Below, piece by piece: positions 35,305 through 44,132 of a stretch of DNA of 64,000 nt. Both the position numbers and the translations under genes were made by a program. This stretch comes from Actinomycetes bacterium (GTDB lineage Bacteria; Actinomycetota; Acidimicrobiia; Acidimicrobiales; RAAP-2), in assembly GCA_021798955.1 (NCBI GenBank), contig JAJZBK010000002.1, positions 89,716 to 153,715 on the forward strand, written 5' to 3'. A model generated the notes under the pieces. That model was given only the letters and a program-made list of their open reading frames with translations, had not been told where the DNA came from and made no database searches. Position 1 is the first letter of the stretch. Each line of letters opens with the position of its first letter.

Positions 35305-38300
35305 GCCTGCTCCTCAGGTCGTGGCGGGCTGGGCTCGGGTCGTTCGTCGTCCGCGGTCGGTGGAGCGGTGCGGTCCTTTCGGTGCCGGAACCGGAGGAGC
35401 GACGGGCGCCGAGCCACCGTCAGGGCCCACCGAGGCCGCCCCCCCACGGAGACCACCAGCACGGCCAGCCAGGCGAGGACGACGTAGGCCGTCGCCACGA
35501 CCGGCAGAGCACCGGCGTCGAAGGTCAGGCTGGCCGGTCCGGGGCGCGTCACGGCGTAGGTGGCGACCCAACCAGAGGTGCGCCGCTCCGGCGCCGGTCC
35601 GGCCGCCCCCACCAGGTGCCAGCGGGAGGCGGGTGCCAGGGCGGCCACCACCGTGCCCCGCCGCAGCGAGCCGCCAAAGCTGGTGGCAGAAGGACGGCCG
35701 GCCAGCACGGGCGTGGCCCCGGGGAGGACGGGACTGCCCGGGGCTCGGTCGACGAGCGCCGGCTCGGAGAGCGTCCCGGGCCGACCGGTGTGGGCGGCGA
35801 CCTCGGCGCGCACCGGGACCCAGGCCAGGTTCTGGTAGACGGTGATCCCAGCCTGCGCGAGCACGGGTGTCAGGTCGAGCTGACGGGAGAGCGCCGGCAG
35901 CAGGTCGGCCGGGAGGGGAAACGTCATGGGCCGCTGGAGCCCAGGGATCAACGGAGCGAGCGAGCCCAGCACGGCGATATAGCGGACCCCGGCCGGCGCC
36001 AGAAGGCTGCCGACCTGGTCGGTCAGGCCCGAGCTGGCCTCGGTCACCGCTTCGGCAAGGCGGGACGCCGGCCCGGGCGCAGCCGCGTCCCACAACCACG
36101 TCGCGTTGGCCGGACCGTCCTCTGAGGTGGCATAGGCGAGGCCGTCGCCGACCGGCCACGACGCCTGGGTGAGCGAACGAGGGTCGCCGAGCCAGAGCAC
36201 GCGGAAGGCGCCCTCCCGTCGCTGTGCCGCCATCCAGTTGACCGTCTGGGCGAAGTCCGTGGTCGGGAGGTCGAACCGCCCAGGCAACGCCGACACCAGA
36301 GTAGGAAGCGCACCGAGGACGACGGCCGCCGCCGCCACCCCTGCGGCGAGCTGACGCCACCCGAAGGCGGCGACCCGGAGGTCCTCCTCGAAGGCCACGA
36401 CGCCGGCACCGATGGCTATGGCCAGCCCGGCGGCGGCGACCGTCAGCACCACGGCGGGCTCGAGTGCCACCACGCCGGTCCAACCTCGGGCCGACGCCCA
36501 CGCAGCGACCCACGCGGCGACGACGAGCGCCCAGCACCGGCCGGCCCATGCCGCCCGCGTCGAGCGCCCGAGAAGCACCGGCAGCAGCGCCGCCAGGGCG
36601 AACCCCCACGCCAGCGGTGAGTCGCCGATCGGCCCCAGCGACAGGCGCACGATGGTGCCCCAGCTCGGCGCGCCGATGGCCGTGGTCGGCGTCCCGAGCA
36701 CAGACCACGCACTACTGCCGGCGCTCGCCACCCCGACGAGCCAGGGCAGGCACAAGAGCGCAGCGACGGCCGTCGCTCCGACGGTGGCGGCAGCGACGCG
36801 TCGAGCGGCGCCGCGGTCGAGGACGACCACGTCGACGACGACCAGGACCAGGCCTGTGCCCACGACGAGCAACGCAGCAGCCGGTACGAACGAGACGAGG
36901 ACGGCCTCGAGCAGGCCCAGGCGCACCACCGTGCGGGCCAAGCTGACCCGGCGGCGGTAGGGGGAGCGTGCGGACGCCCCGAAGAGGAGCCCGAGGACCC
37001 AGGGCATGCCGGCGTAGGTGACCAGCACGTCGAGGCGGCCCTGGGCGAGGGCGTCGTAGGGCAGTGGCATGGCCAAGTAGGCAATGCCGGCGACCGTTGC
37101 CGCCCGCTGTGAACCGAACGGCCGAACGGCCGAGACAGCCCCCCAGGCACCGAGGGGCAGACAGCCCAGCACCACCACCTTCTCGGCGAGGCCCATGGCT
37201 CCGAACAGGATCGTCCCGAGCACGCCGAGGAGCGCGAAGGCCGGGGTTGCCGGTGCCGCCTGCCCGACACCAGCCGGGTGCCAGCTGGCGGCAAACTGCG
37301 TGAAGGTCGCTGACCAGCTCGGGAACGGGACGAACTGACCGACGACGGGGATCGACCCCACGAGCAGGCTGCGCACCCCCACGACGAGCACGAAAGCGGC
37401 GGTCAGCCAGACGGCGACGGTCACCTGTGGTGCGAGGGCGCCACGCCTCCCGGCGGTGGCACGGTCGTCCTCGGCCGTGACCTCGTCGGCGGGCGCGACG
37501 CCCGCCTCCGCAAGAGCGGCGGAGTCGTCGAGGGCGTCCGGGTCGAGGTGTGCCTCCCTGAAACCACGCTCGACCAGGCGCTCCCCGTACGACGAGAGCC
37601 GGCTGCTCCCGCCGACCTGCAGCGAGCGCACCTCGCGGTCGCTCAGCTGCCGCGTCGCCTTCACGGAACGCCGGGCAGCCCGCAGCTCCCGTCTGCGGCC
37701 GAGGTTCCATCGCCAGGCACGGATGACGGCCACAGCCCGGTCGCGGTCGCCAGCGATGGTGGCCACCACCACCTCGGCCACCGCCAGCACGACGACCTGA
37801 GGAAGCACGCGCACCAGATGACCCGTGCTGTAGCAGGTCAGGACCGCAGCGAGCTCGTGGCGACGCTGGAGCTCGCGCAGGGTGACCGGACGGGCCCCAG
37901 GGCGAGGCGAACCCACCAGGGAAGGCTCCAGCGGCCGCTGTCCGGAGGCCAGCACCTCGCGATGGCGGACCACGGCGTCAGGGGCGACGATGACCCGTGC
38001 CCCGGCCACCTGGGCACGCCACGAGAGGTCGAGGTCCTCCCCCATGGCCACGATGTCCCGGTCGAAGCCTCCGAGGGCACCGAACAGGTCGGCACGCACC
38101 AGCGTGCAGCCGCCCGGCGCCACGAACACGTCCCGCACGGCGTCGTGCTGCCCGTGGTCGATCTCGAAGGGCTGGACCCGGTCCACGACCGAGCCACCTT
38201 TGTCGAGCGCCATGCCCACATGGAGGAGGCGGGCGGGGTCGTCCCAGCTGACGAACTTGGGCGAGACGACCCCGGCGTTCGAACGGAACGCCTCCTCGAC

Positions 38301-38627
38301 GAGCCGGTGCACGGCATCAGGGGCAAGTGCGACGTCGTCGTGGCAGAAGAGGTAGTAGGCCGCACCCTCCACCATCGAACGCACCTCGTCGGCAGCGGCG
38401 GCGAAGCCGACGTTCGCTTCGAGCCGACGCACGAAGGCATCGGGGAGCCGGGCTGCTACGCGCTCGGCCACGGTGGGGCCACCATCGTCTGGAGTCGCCG
38501 CGTCGAGGACCAGGACGGACAGCTCGGGATAGTCCTGCTCGGCCAACGACCCCAACGCCTCGTCGAACCACTCACCGGGCTGGTGGGCGACGACGACGGC
38601 GACGACCGGCGGGGCCAGGGCATCCAT
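35301..38627 (-). CDS. Family 2 glycosyltransferase fused to a polytopic membrane domain
   Basis: A 1108-residue protein. Residues 1-300 form a GT2 domain: PPVVAVVVAHQPGEWFDEAL, VLVLDAATPDDGG, FCHDDVALAPDAV (the DxD-like metal site), and a MGEDLDLSWRAQVAGARV block as in galactofuranosyl- and rhamnosyl-transferases. A basic linker follows, then about 12 hydrophobic helices to residue 700 and a large external portion with a final helix. The open frame reaches 38762, but ATG 38627 starts exactly at the domain and is preferred. It may build or polymerise an envelope glycan together with the DUF5719 protein. The donor and acceptor cannot be read from sequence. Confidence 0.82.
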   Translation of the reverse strand: MDALAPPVVAVVVAHQPGEWFDEALGSLAEQDYPELSVLVLDAATPDDGGPTVAERVAARLPDAFVRRLEANVGFAAAADEVRSMVEGAAYYLFCHDDVALAPDAVHRLVEEAFRSNAGVVSPKFVSWDDPARLLHVGMALDKGGSVVDRVQPFEIDHGQHDAVRDVFVAPGGCTLVRADLFGALGGFDRDIVAMGEDLDLSWRAQVAGARVIVAPDAVVRHREVLASGQRPLEPSLVGSPRPGARPVTLRELQRRHELAAVLTCYSTGHLVRVLPQVVVLAVAEVVVATIAGDRDRAVAVIRAWRWNLGRRRELRAARRSVKATRQLSDREVRSLQVGGSSRLSSYGERLVERGFREAHLDPDALDDSAALAEAGVAPADEVTAEDDRATAGRRGALAPQVTVAVWLTAAFVLVVGVRSLLVGSIPVVGQFVPFPSWSATFTQFAASWHPAGVGQAAPATPAFALLGVLGTILFGAMGLAEKVVVLGCLPLGAWGAVSAVRPFGSQRAATVAGIAYLAMPLPYDALAQGRLDVLVTYAGMPWVLGLLFGASARSPYRRRVSLARTVVRLGLLEAVLVSFVPAAALLVVGTGLVLVVVDVVVLDRGAARRVAAATVGATAVAALLCLPWLVGVASAGSSAWSVLGTPTTAIGAPSWGTIVRLSLGPIGDSPLAWGFALAALLPVLLGRSTRAAWAGRCWALVVAAWVAAWASARGWTGVVALEPAVVLTVAAAGLAIAIGAGVVAFEEDLRVAAFGWRQLAAGVAAAAVVLGALPTLVSALPGRFDLPTTDFAQTVNWMAAQRREGAFRVLWLGDPRSLTQASWPVGDGLAYATSEDGPANATWLWDAAAPGPASRLAEAVTEASSGLTDQVGSLLAPAGVRYIAVLGSLAPLIPGLQRPMTFPLPADLLPALSRQLDLTPVLAQAGITVYQNLAWVPVRAEVAAHTGRPGTLSEPALVDRAPGSPVLPGATPVLAGRPSATSFGGSLRRGTVVAALAPASRWHLVGAAGPAPERRTSGWVATYAVTRPGPASLTFDAGALPVVATAYVVLAWLAVLVVSVGGRPRWALTVARRPSLLRFRHRKDRTAPPTADDERPEPSPPRPEEQA

Positions 38628-38707
38628 CAGGGTGCCGAGGCTACTGGCACCGGGCACACCACCGACAACGCGCCTGCTCGCGTCGACCGACACCGGGACC
38701 CGTGGTC

Positions 38708-38750
38708 TTGAATGCTTGCAATTGTTTATCAGTCCGTATACACTTGCATC
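38708..38750. promoter_or_regulatory. AT-rich divergent promoter region
   Basis: This is the most AT-rich stretch noticed. For the plus-strand gene at 38788, TTGCAA (38716-38721) and TATACA (38737-38742) stand 15 bp apart (16 bp if CTTGCA is used). On the minus strand TTGATG and GATAAA, 16 bp apart, could serve the glycosyltransferase gene. Both -10 boxes fall inside the same 40 bp. Confidence 0.45.
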
Positions 38751-38787
38751 AACAGGCCGCATCCGCGGCGCCCATGTAGGAGGACCA

Positions 38788-39177
38788 ATGCCCCGCTTCG
38801 AACGATCACTTCCCGACCTCGACCCCGCTCAGGTGGCCCAAGAGCTCGCACGTCGGGCGCGGGACGCCGCCTACGTCGCCGTCGGCGCCGGCGTGCTCGG
38901 CTACCAACGGCTCCAGGTGCAGCGGCGAGAGCTCGAAGCGCGCCTGGGCCAGCCGCGCACCGACGTCCAGAGCCGACTGTCAACCGTGCGGGACGACGTC
39001 ACTGGCGTGCTCGCAGACGTCGACCAGCGGGTCGAGGCACTCGTCGAGCAGGTCGAGGCGGTGCTGTCGCCCCTCGAGCAGCGCCTTCCCGAGCCAGCCC
39101 GCGACCTCGCCGCCCAGGCGCACGAGCTGGCACGAGACGTGCGCGCCCAGCTCCGCGAGCGGTTGACCAACGCCTGA
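38788..39177 (+). CDS. Small coiled-coil protein, unknown function
   Basis: A 129-residue protein with a strong ribosome binding site (AGGAGG at 38779-38784, four bases before the ATG). Residues 14-40 contain an Ala/Val/Gly helix (AAYVAVGAGVLGYQRL) that is hydrophobic enough to touch the membrane. Residues 50-125 are heptad-like with many Leu, Val, Glu and Arg (VDQRVEALVEQVEAVLSPLE), predicted coiled coil. No family recognised; it recalls small apolipoprotein- or phasin-like helical proteins. It stands alone between a promoter and a perfect terminator, so it is likely a real monocistronic and possibly abundant product. Confidence 0.78.
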   Translation: MPRFERSLPDLDPAQVAQELARRARDAAYVAVGAGVLGYQRLQVQRRELEARLGQPRTDVQSRLSTVRDDVTGVLADVDQRVEALVEQVEAVLSPLEQRLPEPARDLAAQAHELARDVRAQLRERLTNA

Positions 39178-39483
39178 CCGCCCGGTCAGCGACCTCCACG
39201 ACCTCGGCGCCGCCGCTCCCCCCTCGGCGACGCTGGACACGGTGGGGCACGATGCCTCACCGCCGCGGACCGGCCCCCTCCGATCCGCCGACGACGGGCC
39301 CGCTCGAGCGGGCCCGTCGTCGCGCCTGGTCTGAGCGGGAGCGCTGCTCGGGTTCCCGTCTGCCAGCACCGAGCCCCATGCCACGACACCTGGCCACCCG
39401 ATCCGTCGGCGCCGGCTCACGACGAACCCGCCGGCTCACGACGAGCTAGACGGCTCGGGACGCACCCGCCGGCTCACGACGAG
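39178..39483. other. Gap with terminator and duplicated sequence
   Basis: This 306-bp gap carries no supported gene. It holds the 34-bp palindrome at 39289-39322 and a duplicated stretch at 39430-39503 that copies the end of the reductase gene. Confidence 0.6.
39289..39322. terminator. Perfect 34-bp palindrome, terminator-like
   Basis: Bases 39289-39304 (CGACGACGGGCCCGCT) are the exact reverse complement of 39307-39322, with only CG between them. It can serve the coiled-coil gene from the left and the reductase gene from the right. There is no U tract. Confidence 0.7.
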
Positions 39484-39503
39484 CTAGACGGCTCGGGACG
39501 CCC
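39430..39503. repeat. 38-bp tandem duplication at the 3' end of the reductase gene
   Basis: Two adjacent copies begin GCCGGCTCACGACGAGCTAG (39430 and 39468), and a truncated third lies at 39411. The right copy contains the stop codon and last codons of the reductase gene, so the left copy is a duplicated gene end. Confidence 0.88.
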
Positions 39504-40392
39504 GGCCTTCCCAGTCCTTGAGGACGTCAGCAAGCGTCTCGGCCAGCGGGTGCACGGGCACCCAGCCCGTGGCGCGTTGGAGACGACCCGGGTCTCCCCG
39601 CAGGACGGGGACCTCGACCGGCCGGACGAGGGCCGGGTCCACCTCGAGCTCGAGCGAAGCCCCGGCCAGCGCCACCAGCTCGTCGGCCACTTCGCGCATC
39701 GAGACGTCCCGCCCCGAACAGACGTTGTAGACCGTTCCCGGCTCGCCCGACTCGACGAGTGCCCGATAGGCGCGCACGACGTCACGGACGTCGGTGAAGT
39801 CGCGCCGAGCCGACAGGTTGCCCACGGCGATGGCACGCTGGCCGCTCGCCACTGCTTCCACGACCCGCTTGGCAAAGGCGGCGACGGCGAACTCAGGGGA
39901 CTGCCCGGGGCCCACGTGGTTGAACGGACGCGCCACCACGACGTGCTGGCCGTGACCGCGGAACGCCTGGATGGCAACGGCCTCTGCCGCCAGCTTGCTC
40001 GCCGCATAGGGCGTGACCGGTGCCGGCGCCATGTCCTCGGTGAGCGGGAGCGCCGCTGGGTCGACCACGGCCCCGTACACCTCGGCCGAGCTCACCACGA
40101 GCACTCGTGGCGCCAGCCCGGACCGGCGGGCAGCCAGCAGCACGCTGGCCGTCCCGAGCACGTTCACTTCGAGGACCCGTAGGGGGTCGTCCCACGACCG
40201 GCCCACGTGCGACAGCGCAGCCAGGTGGTACACGACCTCGGGACGCGCCGCTTCGATGGCGGCGTGGACGGCGTCGGGGTCGGTGACGTCGACCTCGGTG
40301 TCCGTCACCTCGACGTCGTCGCCGACAGCGCGCAGGTGGTCGACCAACCAGGTGCCGACGAAGCCGCTGCCTCCGGTGATCAGGGCTCGCAC
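39484..40392 (-). CDS. GDP-6-deoxy-4-keto-mannose reductase-like SDR
   Basis: A 302-residue short-chain dehydrogenase of the extended NDP-sugar type. NAD(P)-binding GGSGFVG is at residues 7-13, Ser101/102 in VVSSAEVYG, and catalytic Tyr129 and Lys133 in TPYAASKLAAE. RPFNHVGPGQSPEFAVAAFA is a hallmark of GDP-4-dehydro-6-deoxy-mannose reductase (Rmd), which would yield GDP-rhamnose. No GDP-mannose 4,6-dehydratase is seen in the window, so the exact substrate is open. The start GTG 40392 lies seven bases after TAGGGT, which overlaps the stop of the upstream glycosyltransferase gene. Confidence 0.88.
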   Translation of the reverse strand: MRALITGGSGFVGTWLVDHLRAVGDDVEVTDTEVDVTDPDAVHAAIEAARPEVVYHLAALSHVGRSWDDPLRVLEVNVLGTASVLLAARRSGLAPRVLVVSSAEVYGAVVDPAALPLTEDMAPAPVTPYAASKLAAEAVAIQAFRGHGQHVVVARPFNHVGPGQSPEFAVAAFAKRVVEAVASGQRAIAVGNLSARRDFTDVRDVVRAYRALVESGEPGTVYNVCSGRDVSMREVADELVALAGASLELEVDPALVRPVEVPVLRGDPGRLQRATGWVPVHPLAETLADVLKDWEGRASRAV

Positions 40393-40399
40393 GTCGAGC

Positions 40400-40405
40400 A
40401 CCCTA
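40400..40405 (-). promoter_or_regulatory. -10 element (TAGGGT) of reductase gene
   Basis: TAGGGT followed by seven bases and GTG 40392 on the minus strand. It overlaps the stop codon of the preceding glycosyltransferase gene, giving a possible internal leaderless start in the operon. Confidence 0.4.
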
Positions 40406-41674
40406 CCGGGTGCCCCGGGCGCGCCGCCTGCCTCCACGGGCGGCGAGCCGGTACGCCCGGACGTGGGCAGCAGCGCTCGCCGACCAGGTGTGGGCCGCAG
40501 CCACGGCGAGCCCGCGACGTCGTCGATCGTCACGGTCGGGGTCCCCCGTGCCCCGCTCAGAGAGCACGACGTCGAGGACGTCGGCCAGGGCGGCTGTGTC
40601 ACCGGGGTCGACGAGCAGGGCGGCGGAGCCCGCCACCTCTTCCATCGCCGTCCCTCGAGTGGTCACGAGGGTGGTCCCACAGGCCAGCGCCTCGAGGGCG
40701 GGCAGACCGAAGCCCTCGTACCGGGCCGGGTAGACGGCCGCGGCAGCGTGCCGCAACAACGCCGGGACGGCGTCGTCGGGGACGTAGCCGGTCCTGACCA
40801 CCTGGCCGTCGATCCCGGCGGCGTGGAGGGCCCGCTCGACGGCGTCGCCACCCCACCCCGGTCCCCCGGCCAGCACGAGCAGCGCCTCGGGATGCCGGCG
40901 CGCCACGCGGGCAAAGGCCGCCACCAGCGTGGGGACGTCTTTGCGGGGCTCGAGGGTGCCGACGAAGACCACGAAGGGGGCACCCTGTAAGAGACGGTGG
41001 TCGATACCGCCCAGGACGACGAGGTCGCTCCCCGGGTCGGCCTCCTCGGGTGAGAAGCGACGCGCATCGACACCGTGATGGGCCACCACCACCTCGGCGT
41101 CGGTCGGGCACCAGCGCTCGAGCTCGTCAGCCGTCACCTGGCTCGGACAGACGATGACGGTGGCCCGACGAGCCGCCACCTCGATCGCCCGACGGAACAG
41201 GAGCACCTTGGAGCGCTCGTGCCACTCGGGAGACACGAAGAAGCTCAGGTCGTGGACGGTGACGACGACGGGGAGGCGGGTGCGCTCCGGCATCGTGTAG
41301 TGGGGTGAGTGGTGGACGGCCACTGCCGCGGTGCGCAGCCGAGCCGGCAAGGCGACCTGCTCCCAGGCCAGGCGGAGCGGCCGGGGAGCCGGGGCGACGT
41401 CCACCACCTCGGCTCCCGGTGCCAGTGAGCGCCACCGAGCGGCGTCTCCCCGGCGAGCCAGCAGGACGAGCGACACCTCGTCACCAGCTGCGACGGCCTC
41501 GACCAGGCGCAACGTGTACTGGCCGGCACCAACCGGGCGGGCTGGGACCGCCGTCACGTCGACCGAGCACCGCAGCGTAGGGGGTGACGGACCATCCCCA
41601 GAGGCTCCCTTGGCTGCCCCAACCACCCGCGTGCGCTCCTCGACCCTCGTCACGGACTGCTCGCCGTCAGCCAC
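40403..41674 (-). CDS. GT4 family glycosyltransferase
   Basis: A 423-residue GT-B enzyme. The acceptor half has SVDVTAVPARPVGAGQYTLR, HHSPHYTMP and VVTVHDLSFFVSPEWH. The donor half has FVGTLEPRKDVPTLVAAFA and the nucleotide-sugar site ARYEGFGLPALEALACGTTL, with the EX7E-type glutamates. It resembles mannosyl- and rhamnosyltransferases of surface polysaccharides. GTG 41674 overlaps the upstream GT4 stop by 8 nt. The open frame extends upstream only as a shadow. Confidence 0.92.
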   Translation of the reverse strand: MADGEQSVTRVEERTRVVGAAKGASGDGPSPPTLRCSVDVTAVPARPVGAGQYTLRLVEAVAAGDEVSLVLLARRGDAARWRSLAPGAEVVDVAPAPRPLRLAWEQVALPARLRTAAVAVHHSPHYTMPERTRLPVVVTVHDLSFFVSPEWHERSKVLLFRRAIEVAARRATVIVCPSQVTADELERWCPTDAEVVVAHHGVDARRFSPEEADPGSDLVVLGGIDHRLLQGAPFVVFVGTLEPRKDVPTLVAAFARVARRHPEALLVLAGGPGWGGDAVERALHAAGIDGQVVRTGYVPDDAVPALLRHAAAAVYPARYEGFGLPALEALACGTTLVTTRGTAMEEVAGSAALLVDPGDTAALADVLDVVLSERGTGDPDRDDRRRRGLAVAAAHTWSASAAAHVRAYRLAARGGRRRARGTR

Positions 41675-42815
41675 GGGGACCTGCTCCGGCGACGCCAGCC
41701 CACACCGCCACGTGACGCTCCGCTGTCGTCGTCCACCGCAGGCCGGCAGCGTGCTCGGCGCCTCGCCGACGGAGGTCGTCGGCGACGTCGTCCTCGCTCG
41801 CCACGACGACGAGCGCCTCGGCGATCCCCTCCACGTCAAGGGGATCGACCTCGTTGGCAGCGCCGCCTGTGCTCGGGAGCGGGCTCGCCACCACCGGGAC
41901 CCCCGCCGCCATGGCCTCGAGGGGAGGCAGGCCGAAGCCCTCGCCGAGCGGCACGTAGGCGAGCAGCCGGGCCCGGTGGTAGAGGCCGGCGAGGACGCCA
42001 GGTGGGACACCCCCGGCCAAGACGACGCCTTCGACGGGCTGTAGCCGGTCACCCCATCCGGCGGGTCCGACCACGACCAGCGGCCACGGCTCGGGCAACC
42101 GGCGGCGCGCCTGCCCATAGGCCTCGAACAGGCGGGCGAGGTTCTTGCGCGGTTCGAGCGTTCCCACGGCCAGCAGGAACGGGGTGCCGACTCCGAGACG
42201 GGCGAGGAGGGCGTCGGTCGCCGAGCTGTCCGGCGGCGGCAGGTGGTCGCTGCCGTGGGGCACGACCACCACGTCAGACGCCGTCGCTCCGGCGTCGACC
42301 AGCTCCGTGGCCACGACCTCGCTCGGCACGATGATGCGGGCCGCTCGCCGCAGGAGGTGCCGGAGCGCTGCCTCGTGCCACGCCCGTCCCCGAGCCGGGT
42401 AGGCCTCGGGATGCGTCCGCCACAACAGGTCGTGCACCATCGCCACCACCGGCGCGTCCCGGCTGGGTGGGGCAGCCAGCGACACGGCGTGGACGACGTC
42501 GAAGCTCCGGGGAGCCGAGAGGACGCCGGCGTCCCACAAGCGGGTGAGGACGGGACTGGGCAGTGGTACGGACCGGACAGGGAACCCAGGTCCCGCCAGC
42601 GGATCTCGACCCGCTTCCCGCCGTCGACGCCGGCTGGCCAGCACCGTGACGTCGGCGCCGGCACCGGTCTCGAGGCGACGCAGGCCCCACAGCAGGCCGA
42701 GCGCGTAGGTGCCGATGCCACCGGGCACCGCACGCCGCAACTGCTCGGCGACGACCAGCACGCCGACTCGACGGGCACCTGGTCCGAGCGTCGGTCGACA
42801 GGGCGAGGAGCTCAT
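41667..42815 (-). CDS. GT4 family glycosyltransferase
   Basis: A 382-residue GT-B enzyme with RRAVPGGIGTYALGLLWGL near the N-terminus, VVAMVHDLLWRTHPEAYPAR, LLAVGTLEPRKNLARLFEAY, and the donor site PLGEGFGLPPLEAMAAGVPV. It lies between two related GT4 genes with overlapping ends (ATGA upstream, 8 nt downstream), so the three are one translationally coupled unit. The three proteins share the EPRK motif and probably add successive sugars of the same repeat or chain. Confidence 0.92.
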   Translation of the reverse strand: MSSSPCRPTLGPGARRVGVLVVAEQLRRAVPGGIGTYALGLLWGLRRLETGAGADVTVLASRRRRREAGRDPLAGPGFPVRSVPLPSPVLTRLWDAGVLSAPRSFDVVHAVSLAAPPSRDAPVVAMVHDLLWRTHPEAYPARGRAWHEAALRHLLRRAARIIVPSEVVATELVDAGATASDVVVVPHGSDHLPPPDSSATDALLARLGVGTPFLLAVGTLEPRKNLARLFEAYGQARRRLPEPWPLVVVGPAGWGDRLQPVEGVVLAGGVPPGVLAGLYHRARLLAYVPLGEGFGLPPLEAMAAGVPVVASPLPSTGGAANEVDPLDVEGIAEALVVVASEDDVADDLRRRGAEHAAGLRWTTTAERHVAVWAGVAGAGPRG

Positions 42816-44059
42816 GCCGCGGCGTCGCGGTAGAGGCCGACCATGCCTGCCGCACAGGCGTCCCAGGTGAACCGGCGGGACCGCTCACGACCCTGTGCCA
42901 CCAGGGCGTCGACCTCCGGTCCGCCGGCGAGCACGGCGGCCAGGGCGTCGGCCAGAGCGTCGGCGTCGCCGGGAGGCACGAGCACGGCGGCGTCGCCGAC
43001 CACCTCGGGGATGGCACCGGCCCGCGTAGTGACCACGGGCACGCCGGCCGCCATCGCCTGGAGGGGAGGGAAGCCAAAGCCCTCGTAGAGGGAAGGGTAG
43101 GCGAGCACGGCGGCACCGGCGAGCAGCCGGACGAGGGCGACATCGGCCACGTAGCCGACCCGAACGACACGAGCCGCCGCCGGGGAGCGTCCCACGGCCC
43201 GTTCGACGGCATCCGCGCCCCACCCCGAGGCACCGACGATGACCAGGGCGAGCCCCGGGTCGGAGGCGGCAACCTGGGTGAAGGCGGTGATGAGCGACGG
43301 GTAGTCCTTGCGGGGCTCGACGGTGCCGATCGCGATCACGTAGCGCTCCGTGCCCGGGGGGAGGACGACGGGCAGCTCCGGGACGACTGGAGGTCTGTGG
43401 GCGATTCCAGTGCCGCCGGCCGGCTCGGCCAGGTCGGTGAGCTCGGCCAGGTCGGTGAGCTCGGCCAGGTCGGTGAGCTCGGCCAGCAACGGCACACCGA
43501 GGTGGACCGTGCGCACGTGGTCCGGCGTGGCGCCGAACGCGTCGACGACCTCGTCGGCTACGAAGTCCGACAAGGTGTGCACGTAGGCGCCAGCAGCGAT
43601 CGCTCGCCGCACGAGATCGGGAAAGACCAAGGTGGAGCGGTCGCAGAGGTGCGGATAGCGCAAGGGGGTCAGGTCGTGCACGCTGACCACCCGGGCAGCA
43701 TGAGCGGGTGGCACCACGAAGTTCGTCCCGTGGACGACGTCGTGACGCCCGACGAACCAGTCCGCCGGCGGCCACGACAGCCGGCGCCACGCCGCGTGCA
43801 GCGGCCGCGCCGGCATGGGCCGTTGCCCGAGGTCGACCTCCGGCGGAACGAGGGAGTCGATGCCATGGCGGCGGCGCCAGCTCACCGCGAAGGCCGACAC
43901 GTCGACGTCCTGGCGGCGGGCGAGACCGCCGAGCAGCCCAGCTACGAACGCCCCGACGCCCGTCGGCCGGCCGAGCAGCGGCGTGGCGTCGAGAGCGACG
44001 GAGAGCCGGGCGGCATCCGACCGGTGTCCGTGGCGCGGCACGGCGAGAGCCTTGCACAT
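42812..44059 (-). CDS. GT4 family glycosyltransferase with internal LAELTD repeats
   Basis: A 415-residue GT-B enzyme: VALDATPLLGRPTGVGAFVAG, VSVHDLTPLRYPHL, VIAIGTVEPRKDYPSLITAF and the donor site SLYEGFGFPPLQAMAAGVPV. Between the two Rossmann halves is a stretch of three LAELTD copies encoded by an exact 18-bp repeat (43423-43476), an insertion not expected in the fold. The start is uncertain: ATG 44059 is used; an in-frame GTG further upstream is possible. It is divergent from the fbiA operon. Confidence 0.88.
   Translation of the reverse strand: MCKALAVPRHGHRSDAARLSVALDATPLLGRPTGVGAFVAGLLGGLARRQDVDVSAFAVSWRRRHGIDSLVPPEVDLGQRPMPARPLHAAWRRLSWPPADWFVGRHDVVHGTNFVVPPAHAARVVSVHDLTPLRYPHLCDRSTLVFPDLVRRAIAAGAYVHTLSDFVADEVVDAFGATPDHVRTVHLGVPLLAELTDLAELTDLAELTDLAEPAGGTGIAHRPPVVPELPVVLPPGTERYVIAIGTVEPRKDYPSLITAFTQVAASDPGLALVIVGASGWGADAVERAVGRSPAAARVVRVGYVADVALVRLLAGAAVLAYPSLYEGFGFPPLQAMAAGVPVVTTRAGAIPEVVGDAAVLVPPGDADALADALAAVLAGGPEVDALVAQGRERSRRFTWDACAAGMVGLYRDAAA
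43423..43490 (-). repeat. 18-bp in-frame tandem repeat, 3 copies plus partial
   Basis: GCTCGGCCAGGTCGGTGA (plus strand) is repeated at 43423, 43441 and 43459, then a partial copy. It encodes LAELTD in the linker between the two domains of the GT4 enzyme. Confidence 0.95.
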
Positions 44060-44118
44060 CTCGGCACCCGCGCCGGGAAGCCGGACGCCGCCCGCTGGTC
44101 GGCGCCTCACACCGGCGG

Positions 44119-44124
44119 TAGTGT
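44119..44124 (+). promoter_or_regulatory. -10 element (TAGTGT) upstream of fbiA
   Basis: TAGTGT lies eight bases before ATG 44133, the first codon of a 20-codon ORF that ends on the fbiA start. No other promoter-like box was seen closer to fbiA. Confidence 0.42.
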
Positions 44125-44132
44125 GCCCGACC

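Noticed and set aside
40403-42778. A single 791-residue fused glycosyltransferase
   Set aside because: The first half is an out-of-frame shadow of the adjacent GT4 gene; the real gene starts at GTG 41674.
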